Below, piece by piece: positions 1 to 8,902 of a stretch of 64,000 nt of DNA; position 1 is the first letter of the stretch; every line of letters starts with the position of its first letter. The translations under genes and the position numbers were made by a program. The stretch is from Ktedonobacter racemifer DSM 44963 (GTDB taxonomy: Bacteria; Chloroflexota; Ktedonobacteria; Ktedonobacterales; Ktedonobacteraceae). Location: contig NZ_ADVG01000004.1 in assembly GCF_000178855.1 (NCBI RefSeq), positions 1,798,001 to 1,862,000 on the forward strand, written 5' to 3'. Under the pieces are notes generated by a model. It ran no database searches. It was not told the origin of the DNA and was given only the letters and a program-made list of their open reading frames with translations.

Positions 1-696
1 ACCATCCTTTTGCCAGTAAGAGGAGTTCTTCTTGATCGTGAGATGGTCCCCTTTGGCCCATTCGCCAAACGTAAATGGCCCGCTGCCAGCATTGGTAGGA
101 GCATTTGCCAGGTTCGCGCCCAGTTTTTGAACCGCCGTTGGCGATAAGATCATGCCAGCGCGGTCGCTCAGGGTTGCGAGCAAGGGCGAAAAGGCTTTCT
201 TGAGGTTGAAGACTACGTGTGAAGCATCCTGGGTCTGTACCGACTTGACGCTTGAAAGCTCGCTATAACGGGGCGATGATTGATTGGATAGAATACGATT
301 GATGTTAAATACGACCGCATCCGCGTTGAAAGGTGTGCCATCCTGGAACTTTACATCGGTGCGCAGGGTAAACACCAGTTGTGTGGGCGAGGAATACGAC
401 CAGGAGGTCGCCAGGTCAGGGACGAGTGCATTCTGCTCATTGACGTGAACCAGGGTGTCATAAATATTCAGCATTACCTGTCGGTCAACAAGGGCCGTCG
501 ATTTGACTGGATCAAGCGTTACAACATCTGTGTTTAAGCCGACGGCCAGGTTACCACCAGTCTTGCTCTGAGTGCTAGACGTGGTGTCGCCGCCACAGGC
601 TGCTAGTAGCAGCGCCAGGGCGCTCAAGAGCAGAGAAAATGTCAGGAGCAGCCTTGGCTGACCCATGCCTCCTCTTCGCCAAAAAGAATGTCTCAT
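1..696 (-). CDS. Peptide/nickel-type ABC transporter substrate-binding lipoprotein (family 5), C-terminus outside window
   Basis: Reading back from the window edge gives 232 codons of a family 5 solute-binding protein. It starts with a basic N-terminus, a hydrophobic stretch and a lipobox LLAAC (Cys34), so it should be a lipid-anchored extracytoplasmic receptor for peptides or similar solutes. Family-typical segments follow: 'TDVVTLDP' near residue 55 and 'VKFQDGTPFNADAV' near residue 115. The chosen ATG (694-696) has an AGGAAGG-type ribosome site 8-9 bases upstream; a second ATG ten codons in is less well placed. The permease and ATPase genes, if present, lie left of the window. Substrate cannot be read from this part. 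Confidence 0.85.
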   Translation of the reverse strand, partial: MRHSFWRRGGMGQPRLLLTFSLLLSALALLLAACGGDTTSSTQSKTGGNLAVGLNTDVVTLDPVKSTALVDRQVMLNIYDTLVHVNEQNALVPDLATSWSYSSPTQLVFTLRTDVKFQDGTPFNADAVVFNINRILSNQSSPRYSELSSVKSVQTQDASHVVFNLKKAFSPLLATLSDRAGMILSPTAVQKLGANLANAPTNAGSGPFTFGEWAKGDHLTIKKNSSYWQKDG

Positions 697-732
697 GGCT
701 TGGTTCCTTCCTTTCGGACCACTAAATAAAGA

Positions 733-780
733 AAGATACGCTATCTTCAAAAGATACGCTAAAGAAAGATACGCTATCTT
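733..780. repeat. Triple AAGATACGCT repeat with dyad symmetry, possible operator
   Basis: AAGATACGCTATCTT occurs at 733-747 and 766-780, and its first ten bases at 751-760. The outer six bases of each full copy (AAGATA/TATCTT) are inverted. The array lies just upstream of the binding-lipoprotein start, so it may bind a regulator of that operon. Function is inferred only from position and symmetry. Confidence 0.45.
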
Positions 781-814
781 CTCAAAACTTCTCACCACTG
801 CATGGTTCACCTAT

Positions 815-877
815 GCATACTGGTGAGTGTGGTCGCTGACTGGCGGAGCCAGTCAGTGACCACACTCACCAGTATGC
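815..877. repeat. Long intergenic palindrome (30-bp arms, 3-nt loop)
   Basis: Arms 815-844 and 848-877 are complementary with one mismatch; the loop is GGA and the tip reads GGCGGAGCC. The left flank (789-810) resembles the left flank of the palindrome at 31111-31173 and the right flank has a degenerate copy (AGCGTTGCAGACGC) of the GC-rich box seen at other palindromes. There is no T-run, so this is not a classical terminator. From 878 to 1273 there is no gene, only the tandem repeat at 1128-1169 and an AT-rich stretch likely to hold the promoter of the next gene. Confidence 0.8.
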
Positions 878-1127
878 GAAGCGTTGCAGACGCTGAGAAT
901 ACATGATAACAAGAGGAACCGCGTTGTTACCTCAAAAAAACGTTGTCAGTTTATGTAATAGTAGATAACCTGAAGGAAGCAAGTGAGTCAGATTTTATTT
1001 GACAATTTTTGCCTGGGGAATAGGATAGAAAGGCAAATGCAACTTGCTTGTTAATAACAATATAATATCAAATTGACCTTTGTCAAGCTTTTTTTGTAAA
1101 GACTTAATGCAGAGCTTTCCCTATATA

Positions 1128-1169
1128 TAAAGTAATAAAGAATGGTTGTAAAGTAATAAAGAATGGTTG
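1128..1169. repeat. Perfect 21-bp tandem duplication upstream of ggt
   Basis: The 21-base unit at 1128-1148 is repeated exactly at 1149-1169 in the AT-rich region before the gamma-glutamyltransferase gene. It could be a recent slippage duplication or part of the promoter region; no promoter is clear enough to assign. Confidence 0.6.
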
Positions 1170-1273
1170 CTTGCTACGAGAATGTGATATACTTCGGTAA
1201 ATTCCTGCTTAAGTAGCAGCATATTTGTAATCTCAATGCGTCTTGCATTGCTTGTGGTAAAAGGAGGTTTCTC

Positions 1274-2896
1274 TTGGCCCTCACAGCAGGAGCACAGACA
1301 TTTCCTCAACATCGTCCGGCTACCCTGGCCCGGCGGGGTATGGTTGCGGCCCCGCACTATCTGGCAGCGGAAGCCGGGTTAGATCTCCTCAAGGCAGGTG
1401 GCAACGCGATTGATGCCGCCATCGCGGCGAGCGCCATGCTCCAGGTCGTCTATCCCTTTGTATGTGGTTTGGGCGGCGATGTATTTATGCTTATCCATGA
1501 AGGCGCTAGTGGAAAGCTCTACGGCTTAAATGGGAGTGGTCGCTCGGCTGGGACCGCGACCATTGAGCGCTATCATGAGCTGGGGTATGAGCGCATGCCA
1601 GTGTTTGGTATTCACTCCGTCACTGTGCCTGGCTGTGCCAGTGGCTGGGGTGAGGCCGCGCAACGCTTTGGCCGCCTGGGATTAGGCGCGTCCCTGGCGC
1701 CCGCGATCTCCTACGCGGAAGAAGGCTTTGCCATTGGACCCGACCTGCACACGGCCCTGACCAATGCTAGCGCCAGGCCCGACATTCACCGTTCCTGGCA
1801 TACCCATTTTCTCCCTGACGGTAGCGTACCCGCTCACGGGTCGATCATGCGTTTCCCCACGCTGGCGCGGACGCTACGCACCATTGCTAAAGAGGGGCCA
1901 GAGGCCTTCTACCAGGGTGCCATTGCCGAGCAAATTGCCAGCTTCTTCGCTCGCGAGGGTGGCTTGATTACGCGTGAGGACCTGGCAGCCCATCGCAGCG
2001 ATTGGGTGACGCCCTTGAGCGTGCCTTTCGCGGGCATGGATATCTATGAACTTCCTCCCAATACCCAGGGGGTGACGGCCCTGCAAATGCTGGGCATGCT
2101 GGATCAGCTCCCTCTCGGGGCCTCTCCTCTCTCCGCCGAAACGGTTCACCTGGCGGTTGAGGCCAAGAAACTGGCCTTCGCTGATCGCCAGGCCTACCTG
2201 ACTGATCTCGGACACATGCGCGTCGATCCTGCCTCTCTTATTGAAGCCAATTACTTGGCAAGCAGACGTGCGCTGATCGATCCCCAGCGCGCACAGGCTT
2301 CTATCGCGCCCGGCGGCTTTACGGGTGACACCGTCTATCTCTGCGCGGCGGATCGCGAGGGCAACGTGGTCTCGCTTATTCAGAGCAACTATATGGGCTT
2401 TGGCAGTGGCGTGGTCGTGGATGATACGGGAATTGTGCTGCAAAATCGGGGCGCGTATTTCTCGCTGGACCCGTCTGCCGCCAATGCCCTGGCGCCTGGG
2501 AAGCGTACATTGCATACGCTCATTCCCTCCATGGCCCTACGCGAGGGGCGACCTGCTATCGTCTTTGGCAGCATGGGCGGCGATGGTCAGCCTCAGACGC
2601 ACCTCCAGGTCTACACGGCCCTTGCCCGCTATGGCCTGAATATGCAGCAGGCCATTGAGATGCCGCGCTGGGTCCATGGTGCCATCCATGGCACTGGCGG
2701 CGAGACGCTGCTGCTGGAGAACCGCTTCCCGAGCGAGACGGTCGATACTCTGCGCAGCCTGGGACACGAGGTACAGGAGGGCAAGCCATGGCTCACGACC
2801 ATGGGCTATGCCCAGGGTATCATCTTCGATCCCGCCACCGGCGTTATGCAGGGGGGCTCAGATCCCCGCGCCGAAGGCATCGCGGCTGGCTGGTAA
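1274..2896 (+). CDS. Gamma-glutamyltransferase family protein
   Basis: The 540-residue protein matches the Ntn-hydrolase gamma-glutamyltransferase family, which cleaves gamma-glutamyl bonds of glutathione and related amides and is made as a proenzyme that self-cleaves before a catalytic Thr. The expected nucleophile is Thr353 in 'GDTVYLCAADREGNVV', followed by the small-subunit Gly-rich loop GSMGGDGQPQ (432-440). The N-terminal 'GGNAIDAAIA' (42-51) is typical. No signal peptide is seen, so it is predicted cytoplasmic. The start is TTG, supported by AAGGAGG at 1261-1267, seven bases upstream. It stands alone and ends in a strong terminator. Confidence 0.9.
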   Translation: MALTAGAQTFPQHRPATLARRGMVAAPHYLAAEAGLDLLKAGGNAIDAAIAASAMLQVVYPFVCGLGGDVFMLIHEGASGKLYGLNGSGRSAGTATIERYHELGYERMPVFGIHSVTVPGCASGWGEAAQRFGRLGLGASLAPAISYAEEGFAIGPDLHTALTNASARPDIHRSWHTHFLPDGSVPAHGSIMRFPTLARTLRTIAKEGPEAFYQGAIAEQIASFFAREGGLITREDLAAHRSDWVTPLSVPFAGMDIYELPPNTQGVTALQMLGMLDQLPLGASPLSAETVHLAVEAKKLAFADRQAYLTDLGHMRVDPASLIEANYLASRRALIDPQRAQASIAPGGFTGDTVYLCAADREGNVVSLIQSNYMGFGSGVVVDDTGIVLQNRGAYFSLDPSAANALAPGKRTLHTLIPSMALREGRPAIVFGSMGGDGQPQTHLQVYTALARYGLNMQQAIEMPRWVHGAIHGTGGETLLLENRFPSETVDTLRSLGHEVQEGKPWLTTMGYAQGIIFDPATGVMQGGSDPRAEGIAAGW

Positions 2897-2900
2897 GATG

Positions 2901-2961
2901 ATGGATACAAGCAGGGTGCCTTCCTACAAGGGAAGGCACCCTGCTTGTATCCATTTTTTAT
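2901..2961 (+). terminator. Rho-independent terminator after ggt
   Basis: Perfect 24-bp arms (2901-2924, 2931-2954) with a 6-base loop start four bases after the ggt stop and are followed by a run of six T. This is a standard, unusually long, intrinsic terminator. The IscB element begins immediately after it. Confidence 0.9.
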
Positions 2962-3018
2962 AGGAAAGGCGGCAAGAAAACCGCGAAGTCTTCAGCTTCG
3001 TGGATGAATTGCCGCACC

Positions 3019-3414
3019 TCACCCTTGATCCTCAATGTACTGGCGTCTTGTTCCCTGACTTGCATCGCCAACGGTACGGCAGAAGTATCCATCGCTCCAG
3101 AATGTCCTTTCCTTCCAAAAGTGTCTTCTCAATTCATCTTCGTGCATCTGCCAAAGCTGAAGAGTCGATTCTTGCTTTAACCTTCGTACTATCGCGAGTG
3201 GTGCTATCCTCGGTTCGCTTTTTACTAGGCAGTGAATATGATCCTTGTCCACCTCCATCGTCTCAAAGGAAACGTCTGATTGTGTTGCAATGACCTCGAA
3301 TATCCTTTTTGTCTCATCTCCAGAGCGCATCAAACGTTTTTTCCCGCACTTGCAGACAAAGATGAGGTGATAGAGAATGAGGGATTTGGCGTGGTTCTTT
3401 GTTTCATCATCCAT
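3019..3414 (-). CDS. tnpA: IS200/IS605 family transposase TnpA (Y1 HUH)
   Basis: A 131-residue single-domain transposase that would cut and join the single-stranded element ends through a 5'-phosphotyrosine. The metal-binding HUH motif is visible as His59-Ile-His61 ('DKDHIHCLV'), and the catalytic Tyr is likely Tyr126 in the C-terminal helix 'RRQYIED'. The N-terminal 'LILYHLIFVCK' and the 'FWSDGYF' segment match family landmarks, and the length is close to the usual 130-150. Its 5' end overlaps the 3' end of iscB by about 85 bases in another frame. No lesion is seen, so it may be active. Confidence 0.88.
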   Translation of the reverse strand: MDDETKNHAKSLILYHLIFVCKCGKKRLMRSGDETKRIFEVIATQSDVSFETMEVDKDHIHCLVKSEPRIAPLAIVRRLKQESTLQLWQMHEDELRRHFWKERTFWSDGYFCRTVGDASQGTRRQYIEDQG

Positions 3415-4628
3415 GATGAACGTGCACTTACTCTCTTCATTTTGTCAAACTTGGGAAGTGGTTTGAACTCAATTTTGTTGCCGTCAATGTCCATGAGGAT
3501 CGCGTAGCCGGTAGACATTCTCCCCTTGATAAAGTACTCCTTCCCCAAATAGTACACCTTATCAAACTTGCGAAATCCCATGATCTTACCTGTGTTCACT
3601 CGTTGTTGACCGTGTTTTCCTTTCGTTTGTTTGTAATCTCCATCTGACACACAGTGTTTTGAGAGCACGCTCGTGGTATAGAAGGTTGGCTTCACTCCTC
3701 GTGTTGCAATCACGGCTGCATCAAAGATATGCTCTTTGGGGAGTCCTACCAGAAGACGATGCTCTTTGGTGACAAAGCCCCAGGTTTCCTCTGCCTCAAC
3801 ACGCTTGAGTAACTGAATGCGGATGCTATTCATCTGGGTCGCATGTTGCAAGGTTCCCTTTTTCTTGCCTGTGAGTTTCAGGGTGATGGTGCCTGCATGG
3901 AGTCCATCATGACAAGTTTTGCAGAGAGTGAGTAAATTCGCTTCCTCATCGCTTCCATTTCGACTTCTGAAGATGATGTGGTGAACTTCAAGCCGTCGGT
4001 CCTTTGACTTCCCTTTGCACTGCTGACAGAGGTAGCCGTCTCGTGTGAGCACATAGGCTTTGGTATTGGCAAAACCGTAGTTGATGCCCCTCTGGTAGAG
4101 CCACTTCTTTTGCAGGACTTCAGGATTTCTGAGTGCATAAGGATCAAATGAGCCTGTTTCTAGTATCGTAGACGTGATGGGCAGCAAGGACCGTATAAAG
4201 CGAATTTCTCGCAGATGAGTATCAATCTTGCTTCTCATGGTGGGCGAGAAGCGTCCAGTTTTGATCGATTTCTTGCGATTGAGCCAGCGAGCAGGGCGAT
4301 AGCGTGTCTTGCGTTGACGACGATTGCGGCGTGCTCTCGCTCGTTCCTTCATAGTGTTTGCAATATCATTGCGTATCTCGACTTCCGAAAGATACACGAC
4401 GTGTCCATGCTCATTAGCCACGGCTGATCCGATTATGGAACTTCCCGTATCAACGCCATGGGTCAGCGGTTGTGTGTACACGTGCTCTGGCTGTGCGAGA
4501 AGCTGAATCGTAAAGGGCGTTCGATGCCTCACCTTTGCTTTTCCTTGTTTCAGCAACAACCTCGCAATGGCAGGTTGACAGGGCATTAATGGTGTTCTCT
4601 CCGGCGAGAGGACGTAGACGACGTTCAT
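3330..4628 (-). CDS. iscB: IscB RNA-guided HNH/RuvC endonuclease (Cas9 ancestor family)
   Basis: The 432-residue protein has the full IscB order: an N-terminal PLMP domain ('TPLMP', 12-16), RuvC-I with Asp60 in 'GVDTGS', an arginine-rich bridge helix (95-119), RuvC-II with Glu157, an inserted HNH domain (Cys201/Cys204, His216-His217, Asn231, Cys236/Cys239) and RuvC-III 'HIFDAA' (His300, Asp303). All catalytic residues are present. Family members use an omega RNA from the same element to cut DNA, which helps keep the transposon. The ATG at 4626-4628 is preferred over an upstream start at 4694 because AAAGGAG lies seven bases before it and the PLMP domain then sits at the N-terminus. The last 30 residues overlap tnpA and look poorly conserved. 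Confidence 0.92.
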   Translation of the reverse strand: MNVVYVLSPERTPLMPCQPAIARLLLKQGKAKVRHRTPFTIQLLAQPEHVYTQPLTHGVDTGSSIIGSAVANEHGHVVYLSEVEIRNDIANTMKERARARRNRRQRKTRYRPARWLNRKKSIKTGRFSPTMRSKIDTHLREIRFIRSLLPITSTILETGSFDPYALRNPEVLQKKWLYQRGINYGFANTKAYVLTRDGYLCQQCKGKSKDRRLEVHHIIFRSRNGSDEEANLLTLCKTCHDGLHAGTITLKLTGKKKGTLQHATQMNSIRIQLLKRVEAEETWGFVTKEHRLLVGLPKEHIFDAAVIATRGVKPTFYTTSVLSKHCVSDGDYKQTKGKHGQQRVNTGKIMGFRKFDKVYYLGKEYFIKGRMSTGYAILMDIDGNKIEFKPLPKFDKMKRVSARSSWMMKQRTTPNPSFSITSSLSASAGKNV

Positions 4629-4955
4629 AGAAAACTCCTTTCGGAAAATGCTCCGGCAAGCGCCGGGTGGTGCGTATCCCTTCGCTGTGACCACGAAGGG
4701 AATCCGGCTTCATCTCGACAGTGTTCAAAAGGCTTTTTGCGCTGAGAGCACCGGCCCTTTCCTCAAGCCTACTTAACCCTCAGCGACAGAGCAGCGGTCT
4801 GATGCGTCAACCGCAGGTGTCATGACCAATCGAACGCTGTTCCCATTTCTGGAAACGAGTCTGGTGAACTCAAGCTTCCGAAGGAGCTCCTGGTCTGCGT
4901 CTTCAGTGACTTCCGAAGAAGCCACTGCGTCTTCAGCTCAGTGGTAGTTCACATT
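4629..4955 (-). ncRNA. Candidate IscB omega RNA
   Basis: The 330 bases upstream of iscB contain no credible gene but several stem-loops on the transcribed strand, including 4922-4927/4939-4944 and pairs around 4650-4700. In known IscB loci the omega RNA is encoded immediately upstream of iscB and its 5' guide comes from DNA flanking the element. By analogy the guide here would come from about 4950-4975, which is the 3' end of the MMPL gene. Boundaries and fold are inferred, not computed. Confidence 0.6.
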
Positions 4956-4965
4956 TGGTGCGGCC

Positions 4966-7266
4966 TCAAACGGGTGCGGCCTCTTCTTCTGGAGTATACA
5001 GTGTGCCTGTGGGCTGATCCTCCAGGGACTCGTGCAGGCCGAAACGCTGCCAGAGTACTTGTAGGGGGCGAGGCGCCCACCAGTTCCAGTCGCCAAGCAG
5101 GTTCATCATCGCGGGTACCAGCAGGCCACGCACCAGGGTCGCGTCTATCAGGATAGCTAGCGAGATGCCGATGCCAATCTCCTGAATGACCAGGATGCGC
5201 GAGGAGGCGAAGGCTGCCACGACGATTGCCAGCAGCAGCGCAGCGCTGGTAATCAGCCAGCCAGTGCGTTGCAGGCCGGTCGCCACGCTCTCGCGGTTAT
5301 CCCCGCTGCGATCAAATTGCTCCTTGATGCGACTAAGCAGGAAGACCTCGTAGTCCATGGAGAGGCCGAAGGCGATGGCAAAGATGAGGATAGGCTGAGT
5401 GCTATCCAGGCTGCCAAAGGCCCTGAACTGTAACAGGTTTTGCAGGTGTCCATCCTGAAAGATCCAGACCAGCGCGCCAAAGGTGGCGGTCAGGGAGAGT
5501 GTATTCAGAAGAATGGCCTTGAGCGGCATAATCAGTGAGCCAGTCATGAGGAAGAGCAGGACAAAGATCGCCACGCCCATCAGGAGCAGAGCGTAGGGGA
5601 ATGTCGCCAGCAGGCTGGCAAACTGGTCCACCTCTTCCGCTGGCGTGCCACCCACCATCCGGCTCAGGCCTGTAGGCGGCGTGATGACGCGCACATCTTT
5701 GACCAGGCTTCTGGCATCATCAGAGTTGGCATCCAGGTTCGCCGTCAGGATAATCTCGGTCACGTTCTGTTTGGCCAGCTGTTTGGCCGCCTCTGTGATT
5801 TGCGGATTTAAGGCTGGATGCGCGTAGAGTTGCTGATATTGCGCTAGCGTCAGGCCGGGGACCAGGCTGACCACGCTCTGCACATTCGTGACATGCTTCA
5901 ATTGTTTAAGCTTGCTGACATAGGTATCGAGTTTGGCCAGGTTCTCTGTGCTCAGGGCATCCCCCAGCGTGCGCATGGCAATCGTGAGCTGAGAGTTATC
6001 CTGGTCAGGGAAGTTCTGCTTGAGCTGCTCTACCACGATGCGCGAGGAGGCATTCAAGGGCAGCGAGTGCTCATCGGTCTGCGAGAATGAGGCATGCAGG
6101 AAGGGCGTACCCAGCAGCAGCAGAAAGGCGATAGCCACAATCGTAATGGGAATGCTCCAGCGCATCACAAAGTAGGAGAGGCGGTACCAGGCGCCCTGGC
6201 GTGTATCGATGGCGGAACGCTGGCGGCGACGCAAGAGGCGTTGTATCGAGAGCGCGTTCACGTGGCGCCCCAGCAGAGCGAGGATAGCAGGCAGAAGCGT
6301 GATTGATCCCAGCATCGCGACCAGCGCCGAGGCGATCATGGCCATACCTATCGAGCGCAGAACATCCTGGGGAAAGATCAGCAGGCTTATCAGGCTGGTG
6401 CAGACCGTCAGACCCGAGAAGAGCACGGTGCGCCCGGCGGTCGCCATCGTACGCTGAACGGCCCTGCTGACCTGGTCTGGATTGCTCGCCAGTTCCTCGC
6501 GGAAGCGGGTGATGATAAAGAGCGCGTAGTCAATCGCCAGGCCCAGCCCGATAATGGTAATCACATTTGTGGCGAAGCTTGAGACGCTGGTAAAGGTTGT
6601 AATCACGCGCAGGATCGCGAACGAGCCGACAATGGCGAAGCCACCAATTAGCAAGGGGAGCAGCGCCGCGACTAGTCCATTAAAAATGAGCACCAGTAGC
6701 AAGGCTACCAGGGGCAGGGCGATGGTCTCAGAAAAGGCCAGGTCGTGCTCCAATTGCTGGTTAAACTGAATATCGGTCGCCAGTGAGCCACCTATGTCGA
6801 CATGCAGCGGAGGCGCCTTGAGCAGCGGAGTCAGGGCGTCATAGACCTTTGTCCCGCCCGCACTGGTATTGACCTCCATATAGAGCAAGGCCTGGTGCTT
6901 GTCGTGCGAGAGAAAAGAAGAACTGTGAGTCGTGTAATAGGAGGAGAAGGCTGAGACCTCCGGGCGGGTCTTCAAGGTTGCGCTTAATTGCTGTGCGGCC
7001 TGCGCAAACTGCGGGTCGGTCGCCACCAGGTGCGGATCGCTGAGCAGGACCAGCACTGTATCAGTATTCTTGCCTTTGGAGGCAAAGGTGTTTTTGAGTA
7101 GATCGCGTGCCTGAATAGACTCACTATGCGGGTCCTCGATACCAATGCCCCGCAGGGCATCAAAGACCTGGAAACCATACAGAGCCATAACAACGGTGAG
7201 TACAACTGCCAACAAAACCACCCACCACCGCGTCCGGTACAGCTTGTCACCAAGCCAGAGTAACAT
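4966..7266 (-). CDS. MMPL/RND family transporter
   Basis: A membrane protein of 766 residues with the RND superfamily plan: an N-terminal helix near residues 13-35, a large extracytoplasmic loop, a block of five or six helices with 'GLGLAIDYALFIITRFREEL', then the same plan repeated with 'AFGLSMDYEVFLLSRIKEQF'. These paired D-Y motifs are the MMPL signature for proton-driven export of lipids or drugs. The ATG at 7264-7266 is chosen because AAGGA lies about eight bases upstream, whereas the start 14 codons earlier has no ribosome site. The IscB element lies directly against its stop codon, at a short duplicated GTGCGGCCTC sequence. Substrate unknown. Confidence 0.88.
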   Translation of the reverse strand: MLLWLGDKLYRTRWWVVLLAVVLTVVMALYGFQVFDALRGIGIEDPHSESIQARDLLKNTFASKGKNTDTVLVLLSDPHLVATDPQFAQAAQQLSATLKTRPEVSAFSSYYTTHSSSFLSHDKHQALLYMEVNTSAGGTKVYDALTPLLKAPPLHVDIGGSLATDIQFNQQLEHDLAFSETIALPLVALLLVLIFNGLVAALLPLLIGGFAIVGSFAILRVITTFTSVSSFATNVITIIGLGLAIDYALFIITRFREELASNPDQVSRAVQRTMATAGRTVLFSGLTVCTSLISLLIFPQDVLRSIGMAMIASALVAMLGSITLLPAILALLGRHVNALSIQRLLRRRQRSAIDTRQGAWYRLSYFVMRWSIPITIVAIAFLLLLGTPFLHASFSQTDEHSLPLNASSRIVVEQLKQNFPDQDNSQLTIAMRTLGDALSTENLAKLDTYVSKLKQLKHVTNVQSVVSLVPGLTLAQYQQLYAHPALNPQITEAAKQLAKQNVTEIILTANLDANSDDARSLVKDVRVITPPTGLSRMVGGTPAEEVDQFASLLATFPYALLLMGVAIFVLLFLMTGSLIMPLKAILLNTLSLTATFGALVWIFQDGHLQNLLQFRAFGSLDSTQPILIFAIAFGLSMDYEVFLLSRIKEQFDRSGDNRESVATGLQRTGWLITSAALLLAIVVAAFASSRILVIQEIGIGISLAILIDATLVRGLLVPAMMNLLGDWNWWAPRPLQVLWQRFGLHESLEDQPTGTLYTPEEEAAPV

Positions 7267-7439
7267 AGGGCATCCTTTCGCCTTACCAAGAAACACAATC
7301 CGCCACATGGCAGCATTTCAATGTACCAATGTCTGGTATCTTCAAAAAGTAGGTATTCCCTGTGAATAATACCATAGTCTGAGGCAGCAAAGAGGGAACT
7401 TACCCATGTGGGAAGGTGCTTCTAAGTAGGACGCAAAAA

Positions 7440-7530
7440 GCTCTTAACCGACGCTGCTAAAGCACGCGTCTACATATAATGAACGGGTATTGGCGTCATT
7501 ATATGTAGACGCGTGCTTTAGCAGCGTCGG
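7440..7530 (-). terminator. 35-bp-arm palindrome and T-run after the amine oxidase gene
   Basis: Perfect arms of 35 bases (7448-7482, 7496-7530) with a 13-base loop begin four bases beyond the amine oxidase stop. In the direction of that gene the stem is followed by AGAGCTTTTT. It is far longer than a normal terminator stem but should stop transcription before the MMPL gene. No gene lies between 7267 and 7534; the rest is the MMPL upstream region. Confidence 0.8.
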
Positions 7531-7534
7531 GCCA

Positions 7535-8902
7535 CTACTCGATCTGAAGCGCAGTCGTGACTTCACTGGCGGCGCGGTAGCCCGTGAGGAGGGCGCTATG
7601 GACTGTGCCGGTAAAGCCAAGCGTATCGGTGGCCTCGCCGGCGAAGAAGAGCGTATTTTCAAGCGGCTCGGCCAGGCGGGTGGGCGCATCTACGGCGCCG
7701 ACGGGGACATAGCTATAAGCTCCACGTGCGTAGGGGTCGCGGCTCCAGTTGTGGGTCGCGGTAGCGAGGATGTGAGACCGTAATGTCTCGATGGAGCGGC
7801 CAATTGTGCGTGAGAGAGCCTGAAGCGCCTGCTCAACGAGCGAGGCTTCGTCGGCCTCCGCCAGGGGCAGGGCCTGGGTGCCACCAACCCAGGCCGTCAG
7901 GGTTGGCACGCGCAGGGGTGCCTGAGTCCACCAGACGGGAAAGGTTGGGTCATCGCTGCGCAGGAAGCCCAGGCCGGGCAGCGCAATTTGCTGCTGCTCT
8001 CCCTCCTGTTCCCAGAAGAAATCATCGAAATGGAAGACGACGCGCATCGCGGCCCCCATACGCAGGTCCTGTGCCGCCTTCCACTTGCTTGGTAGATCCG
8101 GCTCATAGGCGATAGCTCCGCGTGCGCCTGCCGGAGCCTGCCAGATTCCCAGCGGTATCGTGACTATCGTGGCGCGCGCTTGCCAGTTCTCTCTCTCGCC
8201 CTGAGCATTACGCGTCTGAACCGTGACGCTGCCAGGAGACCAGCTCAGACGCCGCACCTCCTGTTCATAGACGATATTCTCGCTTCCAAGCTGCTGTACC
8301 AGCCAGTCTATCAGGCGACTATAGCCGAAGAGGGGGCGAAACTGGCGCTCTTCGTTGATAGAGTCGGCCGCGTGCTGACACTGCTGGAGCCAGTGGACGC
8401 TGACATCCTCCAGGCGCGCGGCGTTGAAGCCTTCAATATAGGAGACAACCTGAGCACGCGCTTGTTGCCAGTGCTTGGAGGCAAAATGCCGTTGCAGAAA
8501 ATCCTGCGCTGAGCAATCGGGTCCCACGTAAGCGTATAGGGCCGCGAGGATGGTCGCGCTTCCCTTTACATCCTCGTGTGCATCTAACACCTGCCCCGAG
8601 CGGATAAAGGAGAAGGGGCCGCTCTCCTCATTGAGGAGGAGTCCAGCCTCATTGAAGAGGGAGAGCAGGTGTGGCTCCATGCCATGCACAAACTCGGCTC
8701 CCAGCTCGCTCCAGGCGTTCGACTTGGTGCCGTTTATATGAGAGGAAGGCTGCTGGTGCTCCACGGTGGCAATACGGCCCCCTGCGCGGTTGCGTGCCTC
8801 CAGAATCGTCATCCGGTAGCCCTGGCGTTGTAATTTGAGCGCGGCTCCCAGGCCGGCGATACCGGCACCAATGATGAGCACATCCGTCGTGGGCATAAAC
8901 AT
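7535..8902 (-). CDS. Flavin monoamine oxidase family protein
   Basis: The 455-residue protein is an FAD-dependent amine oxidase. The N-terminal dinucleotide fold is 'DVLIIGAGIAGLGAALKL' (7-24), followed by the family motif 'ARNRAGGRI' near 36-44. The C-terminal FAD-closing segment reads 'LFFAGEATDTLGFTGTVHSA' (near 419-438), preceded by 'ARGAYSYVPVG'. Such enzymes oxidise primary or polyamines to aldehydes with hydrogen peroxide release; the substrate cannot be told. No signal peptide, so cytoplasmic. Two ATGs (8902 and 8896) are possible; AGAGGAAAA sits 3-4 bases before the first and about 9 before the second, so the second is equally plausible. Confidence 0.88.
   Translation of the reverse strand: MFMPTTDVLIIGAGIAGLGAALKLQRQGYRMTILEARNRAGGRIATVEHQQPSSHINGTKSNAWSELGAEFVHGMEPHLLSLFNEAGLLLNEESGPFSFIRSGQVLDAHEDVKGSATILAALYAYVGPDCSAQDFLQRHFASKHWQQARAQVVSYIEGFNAARLEDVSVHWLQQCQHAADSINEERQFRPLFGYSRLIDWLVQQLGSENIVYEQEVRRLSWSPGSVTVQTRNAQGERENWQARATIVTIPLGIWQAPAGARGAIAYEPDLPSKWKAAQDLRMGAAMRVVFHFDDFFWEQEGEQQQIALPGLGFLRSDDPTFPVWWTQAPLRVPTLTAWVGGTQALPLAEADEASLVEQALQALSRTIGRSIETLRSHILATATHNWSRDPYARGAYSYVPVGAVDAPTRLAEPLENTLFFAGEATDTLGFTGTVHSALLTGYRAASEVTTALQIE

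Larger units (their letters stand above)
2962..4955 (-). mobile_element. IS200/IS605-type element carrying tnpA and iscB
   Basis: The element contains a Y1 HUH transposase, an IscB nuclease and a gene-free stretch upstream of iscB. Both ends carry subterminal hairpins with the same loop GTCTTCAG: stem 2981-2988/2996-3003 (inside a larger stem 2970-2976/3010-3016) on the left, and 4922-4927/4939-4944 on the right. Such imperfect end palindromes, without long terminal inverted repeats, are typical of this family, which moves as single-stranded DNA. Exact ends are uncertain by about ten bases. It sits between the ggt terminator and the 3' end of the MMPL gene. Confidence 0.8.

Noticed and set aside
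721..790. Short CRISPR-like array
   Set aside because: The spacing is irregular and too short, the repeats are 10-15 bases, and no cas gene is present.
1874..2515. Antisense frame of 213 codons opposite ggt
   Set aside because: Shadow of a GC-rich gene; no motifs or ribosome site.
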